A stretch of 64,000 nt of DNA, taken from contig NW_001799026.1 in NCBI RefSeq assembly GCF_000165425.1, positions 1 through 64,000 on the forward strand, given 5' to 3'. This document shows positions 1-13,100 of this stretch, in pieces. The position numbers and the translations under genes were made by a program. The stretch's first letter is position 1. The number at the start of each line of letters is the position of its first letter. The notes beneath the pieces are model-generated. The model worked only from the letters and a program-made list of their open reading frames with translations, was not told the DNA's origin and searched no databases. This stretch comes from Paramecium tetraurelia (Eukaryota > Ciliophora > Oligohymenophorea > Peniculida > Parameciidae).

Positions 1-988
1 GCAGGATAAACAATTGGTGGCTGAAGTTTCACAGGTGGCACAAAGGCTGTTGCAATCAGAGCAACCATTTCCTGATATGAATGATCCAGGAGAACATTAT
101 TTACAAGTACCATCCAAATAATAATTTGATTGGCAAGAAGTACATTCAGAAGCACTGTTGCACTTAGTACATCCAGTTGGACAAGTTTAGCATGAAGTTC
201 CGTCAATGTAGTAGCCATCAGTGCAAGATGAGCATGTAGTTTCAGATGTGCAAGTGGTGCATTTATCATTGCATTTAGTACAAGTGGAATTATTAAGCCA
301 ATATCCAGGAATACATATAGTACATTAACTAGAGCTTTCGCACTCCACACATTGACTTGCACAAGGTAAACATTGATTGCCTTCAAGGTATCTTCCTGAA
401 TTGCATGTTGTACAATTTGATACACTGTTCAAACATGATTTACAAGTAGTAGAGCAATCATAACAATGGCCAGAAGAGTAGTATTAAGTACTTGTGCATG
501 CCTCACATTATCCATTGACTATCTGATAGCCAGAATCACATGAGTTACATTGAGTTCCTGATTCGCAATTATTACAATGGTTTGAACAGTCAACGCAGGT
601 GGTATCATTTAAATAATAGCCATTAAAACATTTTGTACACAAACAGCTTTCGTTATATAATTCACATTGTTTTTATACTAAATTATTTTAAAAATTATTA
701 TTACCACAGCAATAATCATTGATCAATAAATAATCAGAAGAGCAACTAAGACAGGAGTTAACTCCATTTTAACAATTAATGCACCCTTAGATACAAGCTA
801 GAGGATTGTTAATATATTTTACATTAGCATTCATATTCTCCCAAAACGTATCCTTCAATGCATTATTCACAAACTTCATTATATTAGTCGCATTGGCTGC
901 ATTCGTTATTATTTTGGCAAGGGACAGAGCATAATCCTTTTTTAAGTGACTATATGAAGATAAACATAAATATTAGATTGATTTTCAT
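1..988 (-). CDS. Secreted Cys-rich repeat protein, 5' part (runs off left edge)
   Basis: Start ATG at 988 is followed by a hydrophobic signal peptide (MKINLIFMFIFIQ). A 25-nt intron at 798-822 joins exon 1 to a long frame of Cys-rich repeats (CxxC...CxxC blocks such as CDSGYQ, CNSGRY, CTDGYY) that is still open at base 1. A second in-frame GTA...TAG stretch of 27 nt at 678-704 is probably also an intron. The repeats resemble the furin-like or growth-factor-receptor Cys-rich repeats common in large ciliate surface and secreted proteins. No membrane anchor is visible in the part present. The exact role is unknown. Secretion and disulfide-rich structure are inferred from the sequence. Confidence 0.85.
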
Positions 989-1507
989 AAATATTAATTT
1001 AATTAATGTAATATTTAGAAATTAAATTGCCTTAAATAGTGAAAATACTTGATAATTTTATAGATATGACTTTTAAATATTAGTTAAATTAAATTTCGAA
1101 TGGTTTTCTAGAATAGTTAAAGTAATAATAATTAAGTATATATAAAAACGAATTATATTCTTAAGGGTATATATATTTTTTATTTAATAAATTACTATAA
1201 CTTTCAATAATAAAATAAAGAAAATAAACTATCCACTTCAGTTTTTCTAGTTTTTGATCACTTAACAAAAATTTACATCAGGTACAAATTATATTATAAT
1301 ATTTATTTATTTAATATTTAGACCTAATTTCTCATTATTTTCATAAATTAATATAAATTTTTTTAATATATACGTCCAGAAACTAAAATTTATTAAAAGG
1401 AATAAACATTATTCTTTTTCTATTAAGCATATTTTTATTTATTGTCATTAATACTTAAATTCTAATTTTACTAAAAGTCTAATTATTAATAAAAGCATTA
1501 AAAAAAG

Positions 1508-1600
1508 GAAAGATTGCATATGCATTTATGTTGAGAGTGCCAATTTTTGGGTTTGCGGGGAATAGTTTCCAAGGTATATGATAATAAGCTCGTATATTTT
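1508..1600. other. GC-richer patch, possible structured RNA
   Basis: Within very AT-rich spacer this patch carries runs such as GGGTTTGCGGGG and TTTCCAAGG and a palindrome GCATATGC. It contains CAATTTTTGG, which looks like an Sm-site, but I could not match the conserved 5' ends of U1, U2, U4, U5 or U6 on either strand. Identity is unknown. Confidence 0.2.
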
Positions 1601-2032
1601 TTACTCAAAAAATTATTTCAGCCAGAGTAATATTATTTTTCACCCTAAAAACAAAATAAATTTTTTATTACTTTTAAATAGAAACTACAAGTTAACTAAA
1701 ACAAATTAAGCCAAACTAAATCAAAAATTATAATTAAAATAAAACTATACTTATCTTAAATATGAACATTAAAGCAGATGATAATTTAATTTTGCACAAC
1801 TCTTTCCAAAAGCTAGAAACTATAAATCATTGTTGTTCTGCTATTTATATACCTAAAATCAAATCTAAATATTCTTTTAAGTAGAACATAATTTAATATT
1901 TTTTTCAAGAAAGATATGCAGTAAAATTAAATTAAAAGATAAATTAATTAATTTATATGGTATAATTTGAAGTTAAAGTTATCTACTTTGTATTCTATTC
2001 ATGTTTTAGATTAAATTGAGTTCATTAAATAA

Positions 2033-2076
2033 TCATAATAAAAGTGGCTTCGAGGTTTTTATCACTTTTATTATGA
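2033..2076. repeat. 14-bp perfect inverted repeat, 16-nt loop
   Basis: The left arm (TCATAATAAAAGTG, 2033-2046) is the exact reverse complement of the right arm (2063-2076), so transcripts of either strand could form a 14-bp stem. It lies in spacer about 250 bp beyond the stop of the adjacent minus-strand channel gene. Confidence 0.7.
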
Positions 2077-2324
2077 AATTGATATCCCATTATCAGTTTA
2101 TTTTATTTTATGCCAGTTTGGATATTTTGAATAAAAAAATTATATAGCAAATTAGTTAATTTGATTTTAATGAAGATAATTCATTATTCAATTTACTGAA
2201 GACGAAATTCCATCATTCTTTCTATTTTTCAAAATATCCAATTAAGATCTTAAATATGACTGAATTTGAAATTATATTAATTATTAAATTAAAAGTATAA
2301 ATATTATAATAATATTAAACATAA

Positions 2325-5078
2325 TCAATAAAGAAGTACATTATTATTATGAGATCTTTTCAACTTTTTATGTTTCATTTTAACTTTATACTATTTTATA
2401 AAAGTCCCAGGATACTTTAAATAGGGTAATAATTTTTATAATTTCCTAATATAATATTTTTAATATTTAGTAAAATTTAATCTCTCAACTATCTTTGATA
2501 AATTAAATGATTAAAAATAAACTTAAAACTCTCTTGCTTATTCAAATTCATCCATTCTTTTCCTTTCATATTTGTTTAGATTTTTTGTTTTTATTAAGAG
2601 CATTTCAATTGAATCCAAGTCCTTTTGATTTACTTCTTTAGCACTTTTAAGATCAACAATTAATTCTCTTATCAATTTGCAATCAAATGAGTTTTCAAAT
2701 CTATCTATCATGCTTAAATCATTTCTACCAAACCATCGCTAAATAGCTATTACTTTTTTAACAGCATTTATAAATATTATCTTAGTATTTTATTTTTAAT
2801 TTATTCTGCACGTGCTTTGAGTATTACCTCTCAGATTATATTTAATTGTAGGTTTTTCTCCATAATCTACTAACCTTAATGGCTACATTTCAACAAATTC
2901 TTTGATTGGCTTTAATTAATTACTAGATTTTACAGGAGGATTACCATGTAAATTCTTTGATTAAGTAAGGGATTTCTATTATTGTTTATTTTAGACTAAA
3001 AAAGGAGATGCTATTTTATTCGATATAATAGAAATTTATTTCTTAAGAAAATTTAATTCAGATAATTAAAAATATGTTTTTATTCTTTTACAGGATCTAC
3101 GATGATCTCTTCTCTTTTAATTTTTATAATAATTGAATTTTTTAATGATAAAATCTTTCTAGGGAGCATAATGTATAAAAGGACAATTAACAACCTTATG
3201 ACTGTTCATTCCACACGCAATGCAATTGTATTCAAATAGTTAAATATCCTGATTAAAAATAATATCATCCTTTAATTTACAAAATGTTTCAAAATCTTCA
3301 GGAAATTAACTTAGAACACTCAAAAAATCATTTCTTTAAAGAATTAATAATTTAGAGAGACCTATACTTTTAAAAATTTCAGTCGTTGTTGTACCAACGA
3401 TGAAATTATCTATTCCTAAAGCTTATTATTTATTTACTTTTCTTATACATTGTTTATGCTTTGAATTTAGAAAAACCTCTATAGTGCCTTCCTCAATATA
3501 AAATAATGATGTGCAATCCGGCTTTTCATTTGTAATTTCTATGATTTAACCAGGTTATACAACCATATGGTTAATTTTTTTTAATAGTTTTTACTTAAAT
3601 GCTATTGAGAAATTATCCTTAAATAATGACACTTTATTAAAGAATGAATGATTAGCCTTAATCATAAGAGTATCTCTTAAGTTTTCTGGAAGTTATTGAA
3701 TGATTTACTTTTCATCCTCACTTTCTTCTCCTGCTTATAATTACCAAAAATAATCAAGGTATTATCTAATCTAATTTTGCAAAGTATATGGTACATTCTT
3801 TCTCTACATATATGAATTTATAGTTCTAAGCTTATTTTTTCTCTCCTCACCATAAGCAGATATTTGTTATATTATATTTCCTACGGTATTGACAGAATAT
3901 GGTAATTGCACACTTGATAAAATGATAAATAGAATTGTGACAACTCTTTCTATCTAAGTTTTAGGTGTTAGATCTCCATATCCAACTGTAAACATTGTTA
4001 CGCAGGCATAATAAAACGATACTAAATATTGTTGATCCCAACTATCATCCTAAATTTCTGCCCTAGATAACCAATTTTCTGGATTATTTTTATTATATTT
4101 CCCAACCCAATACCATAAACAAGCAAATACATGAACGACATAGAAGAAGAACATCAATAATTTTACCAATGTTAAATATGAAGAAAATTTCTTACTCAAA
4201 TTTATTGCAGTTTCATAAACAGTTACTATTCTATCAATATTAACCTTATGCACAAGAAATATTAGAAAGATTAAATTTTAGGGAGTGCTATCCTACTTTT
4301 AAGTTTAAATATCTGGAAAGATAAGAGCTAAAATAAGGATAATTGTTGAAAAAATTTCTAGTCCATATGATTTGCAAATAAGATTCTTAGCGATTTATTT
4401 TCTATCAGTAACCATATTACCTTCTTAATAATATGCAACATTTAAATTAAATAAGAATTCAGCTATTAAAATAGAAATCATAAAAATGGTTATTACAGAT
4501 AATGATTAAAAAAGAAATGCGCATTCTGCCCAAGCTAAATCAACTGGAATCAAATACAAAAAATATAATCTTGCAGTCGTGCCTATGACATCAAAAGTTA
4601 TTTTAGCATAATTTTCTGTTTATATAATAGGAATCATGCTTATATATTATTTTATGACAAAATACACCTTTTTCTCCATCAAATTTGTTACATTTTAAAA
4701 AAAGTCTAGATTTAGCAATGAGGGAAACTGTTGAATCCTATTTGAAATAGGAGTGTATTAAGCAGATTTATCATCAATAAAATTAAAAATTTCTTGTTGG
4801 TATTATTGTTTGATTTTCTTTCTTTGTAATAATCTATTTAAAAATCTCTTCATATAAATATTTTTTATAAAGAAAGATAACATGGAACCTCTATTTTATA
4901 TTTATCTCTCAAGTATCAATTGCTCATTAAATTATTATAATTTGTTATAATCCGACAATGCATTTCTTTTATTTCTTTTTGTCATCAGCTCTTTAGGGCT
5001 TTATTTAGATTTTTCTTTATTTTATATAGTATCTACATTAGGTTCATCTGGCTCAGAATTAATTTAATCAAAATTCAT
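2325..5078 (-). CDS. Voltage-gated-type K+ channel with cNMP-binding-like domain and CCHC zinc knuckle
   Basis: Single exon of 918 codons, ATG at 5078 and TGA at 2325-2327. The order is: Gln/Lys-rich N-terminus, six hydrophobic segments, and a pore whose selectivity filter TVGYGD sits near residue 364. A C-linker and a cyclic-nucleotide-binding-like beta-roll follow. That fold has lost the usual phosphate-binding cassette, so cAMP/cGMP gating is doubtful. Directly after it is a zinc knuckle, C-x2-C-x4-H-x4-C (CIACGMNSHKVVNC, 3183-3224), then a basic tail. It belongs to the EAG/CNG-like superfamily and probably acts in the plasma or ciliary membrane. The next channel gene ends 63 bp upstream, so the two form a tandem pair. 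Confidence 0.9.
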
Positions 5079-5141
5079 AAACAAGTTATTTGATAAATTA
5101 TTTTTAAATAAATATATAAACTAGTCAAAAATTATTTTTTT

Positions 5142-7867
5142 TCAACTATTTTCTTCCTCTGTAATTTTGTTTCCACCATACTTATAAGAAAGTGACAAAT
5201 TATAAGCCTTGATAAACTCTGCAGGATATTGTAAATAAGAAATATATTTTTTAATCATTATTTAAAGTAGCGCATTGGTATTTTTACTAATTCTTTTTAT
5301 TTATCTATCAACATTATGTTAAGGATAATAATCATGAAAGATTTTGCTGACTTCAAAATCCGTTAATCCTTTTTTCATATACTTTTAGAGATTTTTTTAT
5401 TTAAAATATAGCAATTCAATAGATTCCCTGTCAGAGATATTCATATTTTTTATTTATTTTAAATTTTCATATCTCTATTTTAATTCTTCATCTATATTTA
5501 TCTCATTAATAGTACTTGCAAGTAATTCTTAGGCATAGTTTTGTTTAAAGCTGCTATTATTATTTTAATTATTCAAACCTAGTTAATAAATATTCATTAT
5601 ATTTAATCCTTAGGATTATCTTCTAGACGCAAGACTATTTTATTTTAATATTCCCATTCCATCTAATTAATAGTCTATTTGTTTATTGGAGATTTATTTA
5701 ATAGTTCGATTTCGATTTCGATTATGATTATTTATGGTTCTTTTAATTTACTCTATATGATCACCTGGAATTTATGATAAAGCTATCACTGAATCTCTTT
5801 TTAAGCTTGCCTATGCTGTAGAATTTAATTGATGTTCTGTTTTTAATTCTCTGGATTCTTTATAATCCTCTGGGATCCCGTTTTACAGCGAAATAGTATT
5901 GATGTTATTATTGGTGGCTTATTATTACTAAGGAATATGATATTTTTTTATATATTATTATTTGATTTCGTTTAGATCTTGATTTTCTATTAACTAATTT
6001 TACAACCTCAATGACTTAAAGGGAGTCCTGCAAAACACTTTTCTTGTTTAAAACAAAGGGTATTAACATCTCTTAATAATGAGATCTCTTTGAGGAATGA
6101 AATGTAGCAACGGGCAAATGGGTATTTCATGTGTTGAAGAGGAGCATGATTCACATATTCTGTGAATATATGAAGATTTGGAATTAAAAATTAAATCATC
6201 TTTAATATGACAAAACTTTTCGTAATCTATTGGAAAATCCTTTAGCTCTTGCAAAACGTCATTTCTGGATAATACTAATAATTTAGTAAATCCGACACTT
6301 TTCAGCTTCTTATTCCTAATAATATTTCCAACAAATAGATTTTTTAATCCAAAGATATCATCCTTTTTTGCTGTTTCTATTATTTGCCCTGATTCAATCA
6401 AAATATTTATTTCTCCTTCATCTACAAAATAAAGCTAAATATCACCACTATCAAGATCAATAATTTATTCTGGTTAAAGTTATAAAGAATTTACTTTTTT
6501 TAATAAATTCTGTTAGAACTGAAGGCTAAAGTTCTTTTACAGCAAAGGTACTTTCTAAAATATTTAACTATTAGCTTGTATAATTAATTATTCTCTTAGA
6601 TTTTCTGACAACTAAGAAATTATCACCTTTTCTTCTTCAGTATCCTGACCATCTATTGATTCCCAATAATGATTTAAATATTATCTAATTTAATTTTACA
6701 AATTATATGGCACTTTTTTTTTATTCATATAGCTATTAATAGTTCTTAATTTGTTTTTTGTGTCTTCTCCATAATCTGTTATTTTTTCTATTATTGAACC
6801 AACCGTATTTATTGAGTAAGGTAATTGTATACTTGATACTAAAATAAGAAAAATGCAGGTAGATTTTTCTAATCCGCTTTTAGGAGCAATATCTCCATAT
6901 CCAATAGTAAACATCGTCACACAAGTGTAATAAAACGATTATAAGTACTCATCTGTCCAATCCAAAATTGGAATATCTCTTAAAGAATCCAACCAATTTA
7001 GATCACAATTCTCTCTGCTGTAATTACCAACCTAATTAAAAATATCGAAAATACCCAAAACCATAAACATGAAAATAAGTGAATTACATAAAACAATAGC
7101 AACAAAAATTTTAATAATTCCAAGCAACTTGAGGCTTTCTTTGACAAATTCAATGCTTATTCATACTCGCTAGCCTTATAATGAACACTTGTCTAATGAG
7201 ATAATACAGTCAATAAAATTAAATAACTAGGATTTTAAGTTACATTAATTGTTGTAATTGCAAGAGATTTAAACACTATAAAAAGCATAGCTAACAATAA
7301 AGTAGAAATCCATTCCAAACCATATGATTTACTTATTTAGTGTTTAAAGATGTTTAATCTATCTATAATAAGTGAACCTGCATTATAATAAGCAGTATTT
7401 AGTCCAATTAAGAAATCGACGAATAATATGATAAGCATTGCTATGGTGGATGTGTAATAACGATTAAACATTAATGATTGATTTGTCCATGCCAATTCTA
7501 AAGGTATTAAGTACAAGAAATATAGTTTCGATAAAATTGCAATAATATCCCAAACTATAATTCTTCTGTTTTCTGGATACAATAATGGGATTGCTATAAT
7601 ACAACTGCTGAAACAATCCACAATCGGTTTAAAAATTCTTAGAAGTCTCTTTTTCAACAATCTATCTATAAATATTTTAAAAGTTGATTAAGTTTATATC
7701 TTATCAATATTTCCTTAAGCTTTATCATTTATAATTGCTAAATGTTTATGTTTCAAATTTTTCAGATTATGTTTATTTTTCAATAGGATTTCAAGGAATT
7801 TCTTAGCATTTACGTTTTATGCTTACAAACTTTTTAAAACTAATCTTTCTTAGTAATCAACAGACAT
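5142..7867 (-). CDS. Second tandem K+ channel with cNMP-binding-like domain and zinc knuckle
   Basis: ATG at 7867 and TGA at 5142-5144. One 23-nt intron (7032-7054) lies between S5 and the pore helix; removing it gives 901 codons in frame. The protein parallels its downstream neighbour: transmembrane block with IPLLYPENRR before S1, filter TIGYGD near residue 313, C-linker, degenerate cyclic-nucleotide fold, and knuckle CESCSSSTHEIPIC (6114-6155). The C-terminal tail is Asn/Gln-rich and contains a short Arg/Asn repeat (NRNRNR). A GE..R phosphate-binding cassette is not visible. This is a tandem duplicate with substantial divergence. Confidence 0.9.
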
Positions 7868-8081
7868 CTATTTTCCAACAAAATTTAAAATCCGTTGACC
7901 TATACTTTTTGTTTTTATGACCATACTATTTTTTCTAGCTGTTACCCTGGTAAATTAGCGATCAAGTTCTCTTTATGTATCAATTCGATCTTTATTTACT
8001 TGAATAGATTAATAGTTTGTGTAATGAAAACTCATTACAATATAATTAATATATATAGATTGATAATAACAAAATTAAAAG

Positions 8082-9945
8082 TCAAGAATGTTTGTATGTT
8101 ATCTTATTATTATTATTATTATTGATTTATTTTTATTGGTTTTGCTTGGCTACTTTTATAATCATTTGCTGTATTAAAGTTCCTTTTTCTAAAGGGATAC
8201 TAGGTTTTGGAGGATTAAATGTGCCACTATTCATCTTTTTAAAATGATGTCCCTTTGGTGAGCATTACTAAGTTTGATTGTTTTTTAATAAAAATTCAAA
8301 ATTAGATCCTCTTTCAGTAAGACAAACTAAATCATTTAGTTGTTCTTTATTATGTAAGCCTCTGCTATCTGAAAAATGTTTTTTATGACATGAAGATTAT
8401 TTCAAATCTTGAAACAATAGCCTGGCGTTTTTGTTCTTATATTCATTAATATCATTATTATGAAAAGTCATGAATCTTTCTTAATTAGAGGATTGTCTTA
8501 CATGAATATTTTATGAAGTTGTTTTCCTTGATTTTGGTTGGTTGCTTACCAAATTTTTAGAATTAAAATTATTATTGTATTGATGTTGTGTTTTTGCCTT
8601 TTAGAACTTAAAGTTGTCCGATTTCACTTTCTTATAAAATGGACTGTTTCTGTCAGAATTGAAAAAATTTTGAGTACCAGAAATAGGACGATGTGTTAAA
8701 GCACCATTTTTCCATTTTGTATCAGGTGAAATCTACTCATCTTCTATTAATAATTTGGCAATATAATTCTTGTTCTGATTAGGTTGAGATTGTTAGGTTT
8801 TAATATTTGCAAATGATCCAATTGTAATTTTGGAGTTAAATTAAGCTGTTGGAGAAGCATTTTTATTATTAATTTAATTTGTAATCAATTAACTTTTCGG
8901 CTTTTGCTTTAAGGATTCGCTTAATCTGCTATCAATTTTTGTTGCCATTTCATCAATAGATATCTTATTTTTTGCTTACTTTCTATTCAAATAATCTATT
9001 GAATTTTTAATAAAATTATAATTTTTATTATTTGGATATTCATTATTTTATGTTTTCAGCAAATAATTGATTTCAATTTTCTTCTAAATATTACTCTAAT
9101 TTTTTGGTTATTGCAATTATAATAAGGACTGTATAAGTTAATCTGAAGGTTAACTAGTATATTTCTTTTGGTTGATTTATTTTTTATTTAAATAAGTGAG
9201 AAAGTTTTCTAATTTCATTTCTTCTGATTTCACATTTTATGGAATAAATAACGAAGATTAGTCATGGTAATTTCCCATCTATTTACAAATTTCATTTAAT
9301 GTCTATGATACATCATGTTTAATCTTAACTGATTTCTCACCATGCTAACCATATAAAATTATTGAAATACTTATTATAATTAATTTAACCAACTCAGCTC
9401 CTTCAAAATTTGAATATTTTATAGATTTGACTCATTTTACTCTTCTTCATTATTTTAATTAGATTCCTATGAGTTTAATGGGGATGGTTTATCTCCAACA
9501 ATTCCTTTAGGAGGTTTATGTGGATTTTTCTTATTCTCATCTTCAATTAGCTTAGCTATTCTATAATACTCGTATTTTCTCTTTTTATCATAATACTTGT
9601 TTAGCATCGATGCCACTGGTTCTTAGAAGATTCTTGCAATATCACTATGGAACTAAATGATATTGTATTTTTTTAGGTACTTTATAATATTCAGCTAATA
9701 ACGCTATTTTGGAAGGATACTCACCTAACTTGTAACTACGTTTTAGGTATTCATCCTAATTATTAATAACATAATACTTCTTCATCATAACAATTCCAAT
9801 CTTTATATCTGATTACTCCTTTTGTAGTGGCATCGCTCAAAATATCATTAATATCTCTTGTGTAATAATAATTTTGAGACTGGCAATACTTCTCAAAAAG
9901 CCTTTCGTTAATTATCTGACTATTGATACCTTTATACTTTTTCAT
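8082..9945 (-). CDS. Asn/Gln-rich protein with conserved N-terminal domain (ciliate family A)
   Basis: ATG at 9945, TGA at 8082-8084, introns at 9756-9777 (22 nt), 9653-9680 (28) and 9345-9370 (26), leaving 596 codons. The first ~100 residues hold a conserved block (QSQNYYYTRDINDILSD, then LAEYYKFH and KYYDKKRKYEYYRI) that recurs in the gene at 19654-20826. The rest is low-complexity, rich in Asn, Gln, Ser and Lys, and ends in an Asn run encoded by a (TTA)n microsatellite near 8102-8123. I recognise no enzyme fold or membrane segment. Function is unknown; the shared N-terminal block is probably a protein-interaction module. Confidence 0.75.
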
Positions 9946-10196
9946 TAATTAATTAAATGTAAAATTATATTGAAAATATTTCTAATTGACAACTAATTAC
10001 TTCCTCTTTGATAATAACTGACTATGATATATAAATTCAACATTCTATAATTCATTTATTGATAAGAGGTACTCTAACTTACAAAATAAGGATGCTAAAA
10101 ATAAATTTATAAATATGAATAAAAAATATATTATATATGTACTCTAATATGATAGTTTAGTACTTAAGAAATAGAGCTTCAGAAATAATTGAGATA

Positions 10197-13100
10197 ATGT
10201 CAGACAGTTAGAATGATATTAATAGTACAATAATTATGATAACATTTTGCTTTCAAAGAATTAGCTTGTTATTTTCTTTTGATCAGTTTGCTGATAAACC
10301 ATACGAAGATTACAAATTACAATTCCTATAAAAGTTTTTTAATTGGTTTACACTCTAAACACCCATACATATGATTAACAGCTAACACTTTAGTAAAATT
10401 GCGATGTACATCATTTGCGTATATTTATGGCTCATTATTATTATAATGTTTACAAAGGTAAAATGGAAGATTCTATTGTAAAATTTCTTTGCTTTTTATC
10501 AGTTGTTAATAATAATCCCTTTGATTGAACACATGGATACTCGTATATCTCAAAATGAAGATTTATTAATTGGAATAGTCACTTTGATTCCACTAACCCT
10601 TTGCTATATTTTCTTCTTCCTTATTCACAGAAACTATCTATTGCCCTAGAAAAACATTTACATGAGACGTTATTCATATTCTAATATCTTGATGATTGTA
10701 TTCGATATTTCAATTATGATAACTATCTAAATGGTTGATGAATTAATTTCATCAATACTAATAATATTTATGTCAATTCTCCTAATGATTGATTCATTCC
10801 TAATTCAACCGTATTCCTATCAGGTTAATATGAAATACATAAGTGCTACTTCATTTATATTTTGTGCCTCTACTATCAAGATATTCTCATTCAAGATATC
10901 ATAGGAAGAGACCTTTTATTGCTTGATTCTCTTAGTCCCAATGATAACAGTTATTTTTACACAATTTTTTTAACGACTAGTACACAAATAAATATTTGAT
11001 GATTAATTAGGACTAGCTAAATTATTAGCGATAATTGATTTGATAAATGATAAAAAAACTAATCATTTTTAAATGATTTCTATTTTAAATCATATGAAAC
11101 AATAACACAAGATAATAATTGATAATGATAATATTTATGTCAAGATTCAGTAAACAGTAATTTAACTTTTTGATATAGTAATTGCTAAAATCAAGACTCA
11201 AGATTCTACAATTTTAGAATAGGTATAACTTTACAAAATCCTATATATCACAAACACATGTAAGAGAGTGTCTTTAGGATACATAGAATTAAAAATATTT
11301 ATAGCTGTCACTCAAAAGTAAAGTCTCTATTTTACAATAATATCCAAATTGCTACAAGAGAAAATGTCAAAGCGCAGAAAATATTTTAATGACTAAGAAT
11401 AAAGATTATCATTAATAGATATTCGCAAGGCAGAATTATTGTATGAAGACTCCATAAATTTGATAGTTAATATCTTAGATATGAAAATTAAATTTTGGAT
11501 TGATTTAGAGAAAGGATATCAGAGAATAGAGGAATTCGCATTGAGTGCATATAATCTTAGTGAAAAGATATGGCAACTGAGAGATTTCTTTTTTGTATAA
11601 TTTTCAATAGAGCCCTTGAAGTTACAATCTCGACTAGTACATTTCAACATACTTGAATTAAAGCTTTTGGCTATTCTATATTCTGCAATTCTAAATGATT
11701 ATCATGCTACATTGGACATTGAATAAAAAGTAGAAGAAATTGTATAGAATGAAAAAAACTCATAAAACGAATACATTAATAATATTACTTTAATAAATGA
11801 TGATTTGGTTATGATGGCAGTAAGCTTTGTAAAATAAAAAAATTAAATTTTAAATAAAAATAGAGGGCAGATAGCTAAATTTTTTGGATATGAGAATGAA
11901 AAGGATTTTCTCAATATCATCTCTATTGAGCAATTAATGCCTCCATATATTTAACAATCTCATGATACTCTTTTGAGAAAGTACTTGAAGAAAGGATATT
12001 CATCATTCTTTGTCTAATCAAAGGAAGTTTATATTAAAATGAAGACCAATTTTATTCAAGCAGTAAACATGAATTTATTACATATGTATGAGCAAGATTC
12101 AGATTATATTATAACTGGAGCACTCTAAAAAGTGAAGTAGATGTATGATTTTATTATTTTTGATCGAAAAGGCAAGATATTGGGAATTAGCGAATAAATC
12201 TTTAAGATATTTGGTTCAGGGTTTAGCATAGAATAACTATTAAATAGAGGTTACATATATTTTTGGATTCCTAATGTATTTGAAATTATATAGGAAGAGA
12301 AAGGCCAATTATTAGAAAACACAGAAATTTAATCAAGAAGTATGCTAAAATAATAATTTTTATTCTCTATTAATAATTTTAATTAACTTTGCTAAGATCA
12401 TGAATTAAGTAGAACTAATAGTACTGTTAAAAATTAATAATCATAGAAATTTTATACTGAATTAAATGAGACAGAATAAATGATCTCTGTTGGAAATGTC
12501 AATTCGATTCATTTTCTAAAAGACTAGAACGTTTCATTAATAAATGAATTCTTAACTAAATATAATCAGAGTAGATATGTTGATTAGGATAATTTGTATT
12601 CAATGAAATACTCTATATCTTTTAATGTTATAGGAGGTGATTTATTACCATAATTTGTAATATAAATTAATGAAATTGAAAAAGTAAATCCTAAAAAGCA
12701 AGGATAAACCTTTTCAGTGAGCCTTTTTAGTACAATAAAGAAAAGCACAATTAATGATAGAGTAACTGAGAGTTGTTTCGTTTTGGAGCATGAGATGAAC
12801 GATAACAATTTGAATATTTAAATAAATCCTCCTATAATCAACAAAATGAGTAGATTCTAAGATTCAAAATTAGAAGACAGTTCAAATAAATATCCAATTT
12901 ATAATCAAAGCAATGAACAATTTAAATTAATATCTCCAAGGGGTAATAAAGAAATATTGATTGGAATTGATGACTATGAAGATGAAGAAGATGATCAGAA
13001 ATTTTAAGATGCCCCAAAAAGTAGTTCTTAGTAGCATAACAATTAACCTGATGTAATATAAGCAATTTAATAATACAAAGAATTAGATTAAGAGTTTAAA

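Larger units (their letters stand above)
989..2324. other. Gene-poor AT-rich spacer
   Basis: I see no convincing gene in this 1.3-kb spacer. It lies between the start of the Cys-rich gene and the stop of the first K+ channel. A plus-strand frame of 85 codons at 1762-2019 starts with ATG and ends in TGA, but frames this long occur by chance in such DNA. Two other items are listed separately: a locally GC-richer patch near 1508-1600 and a perfect inverted repeat at 2033-2076. Confidence 0.5.

Noticed and set aside
8102-8125. (TTA)n run as a regulatory microsatellite
   Set aside because: It encodes the Asn run at the C-terminus of the 8082-9945 protein, so a coding explanation suffices.
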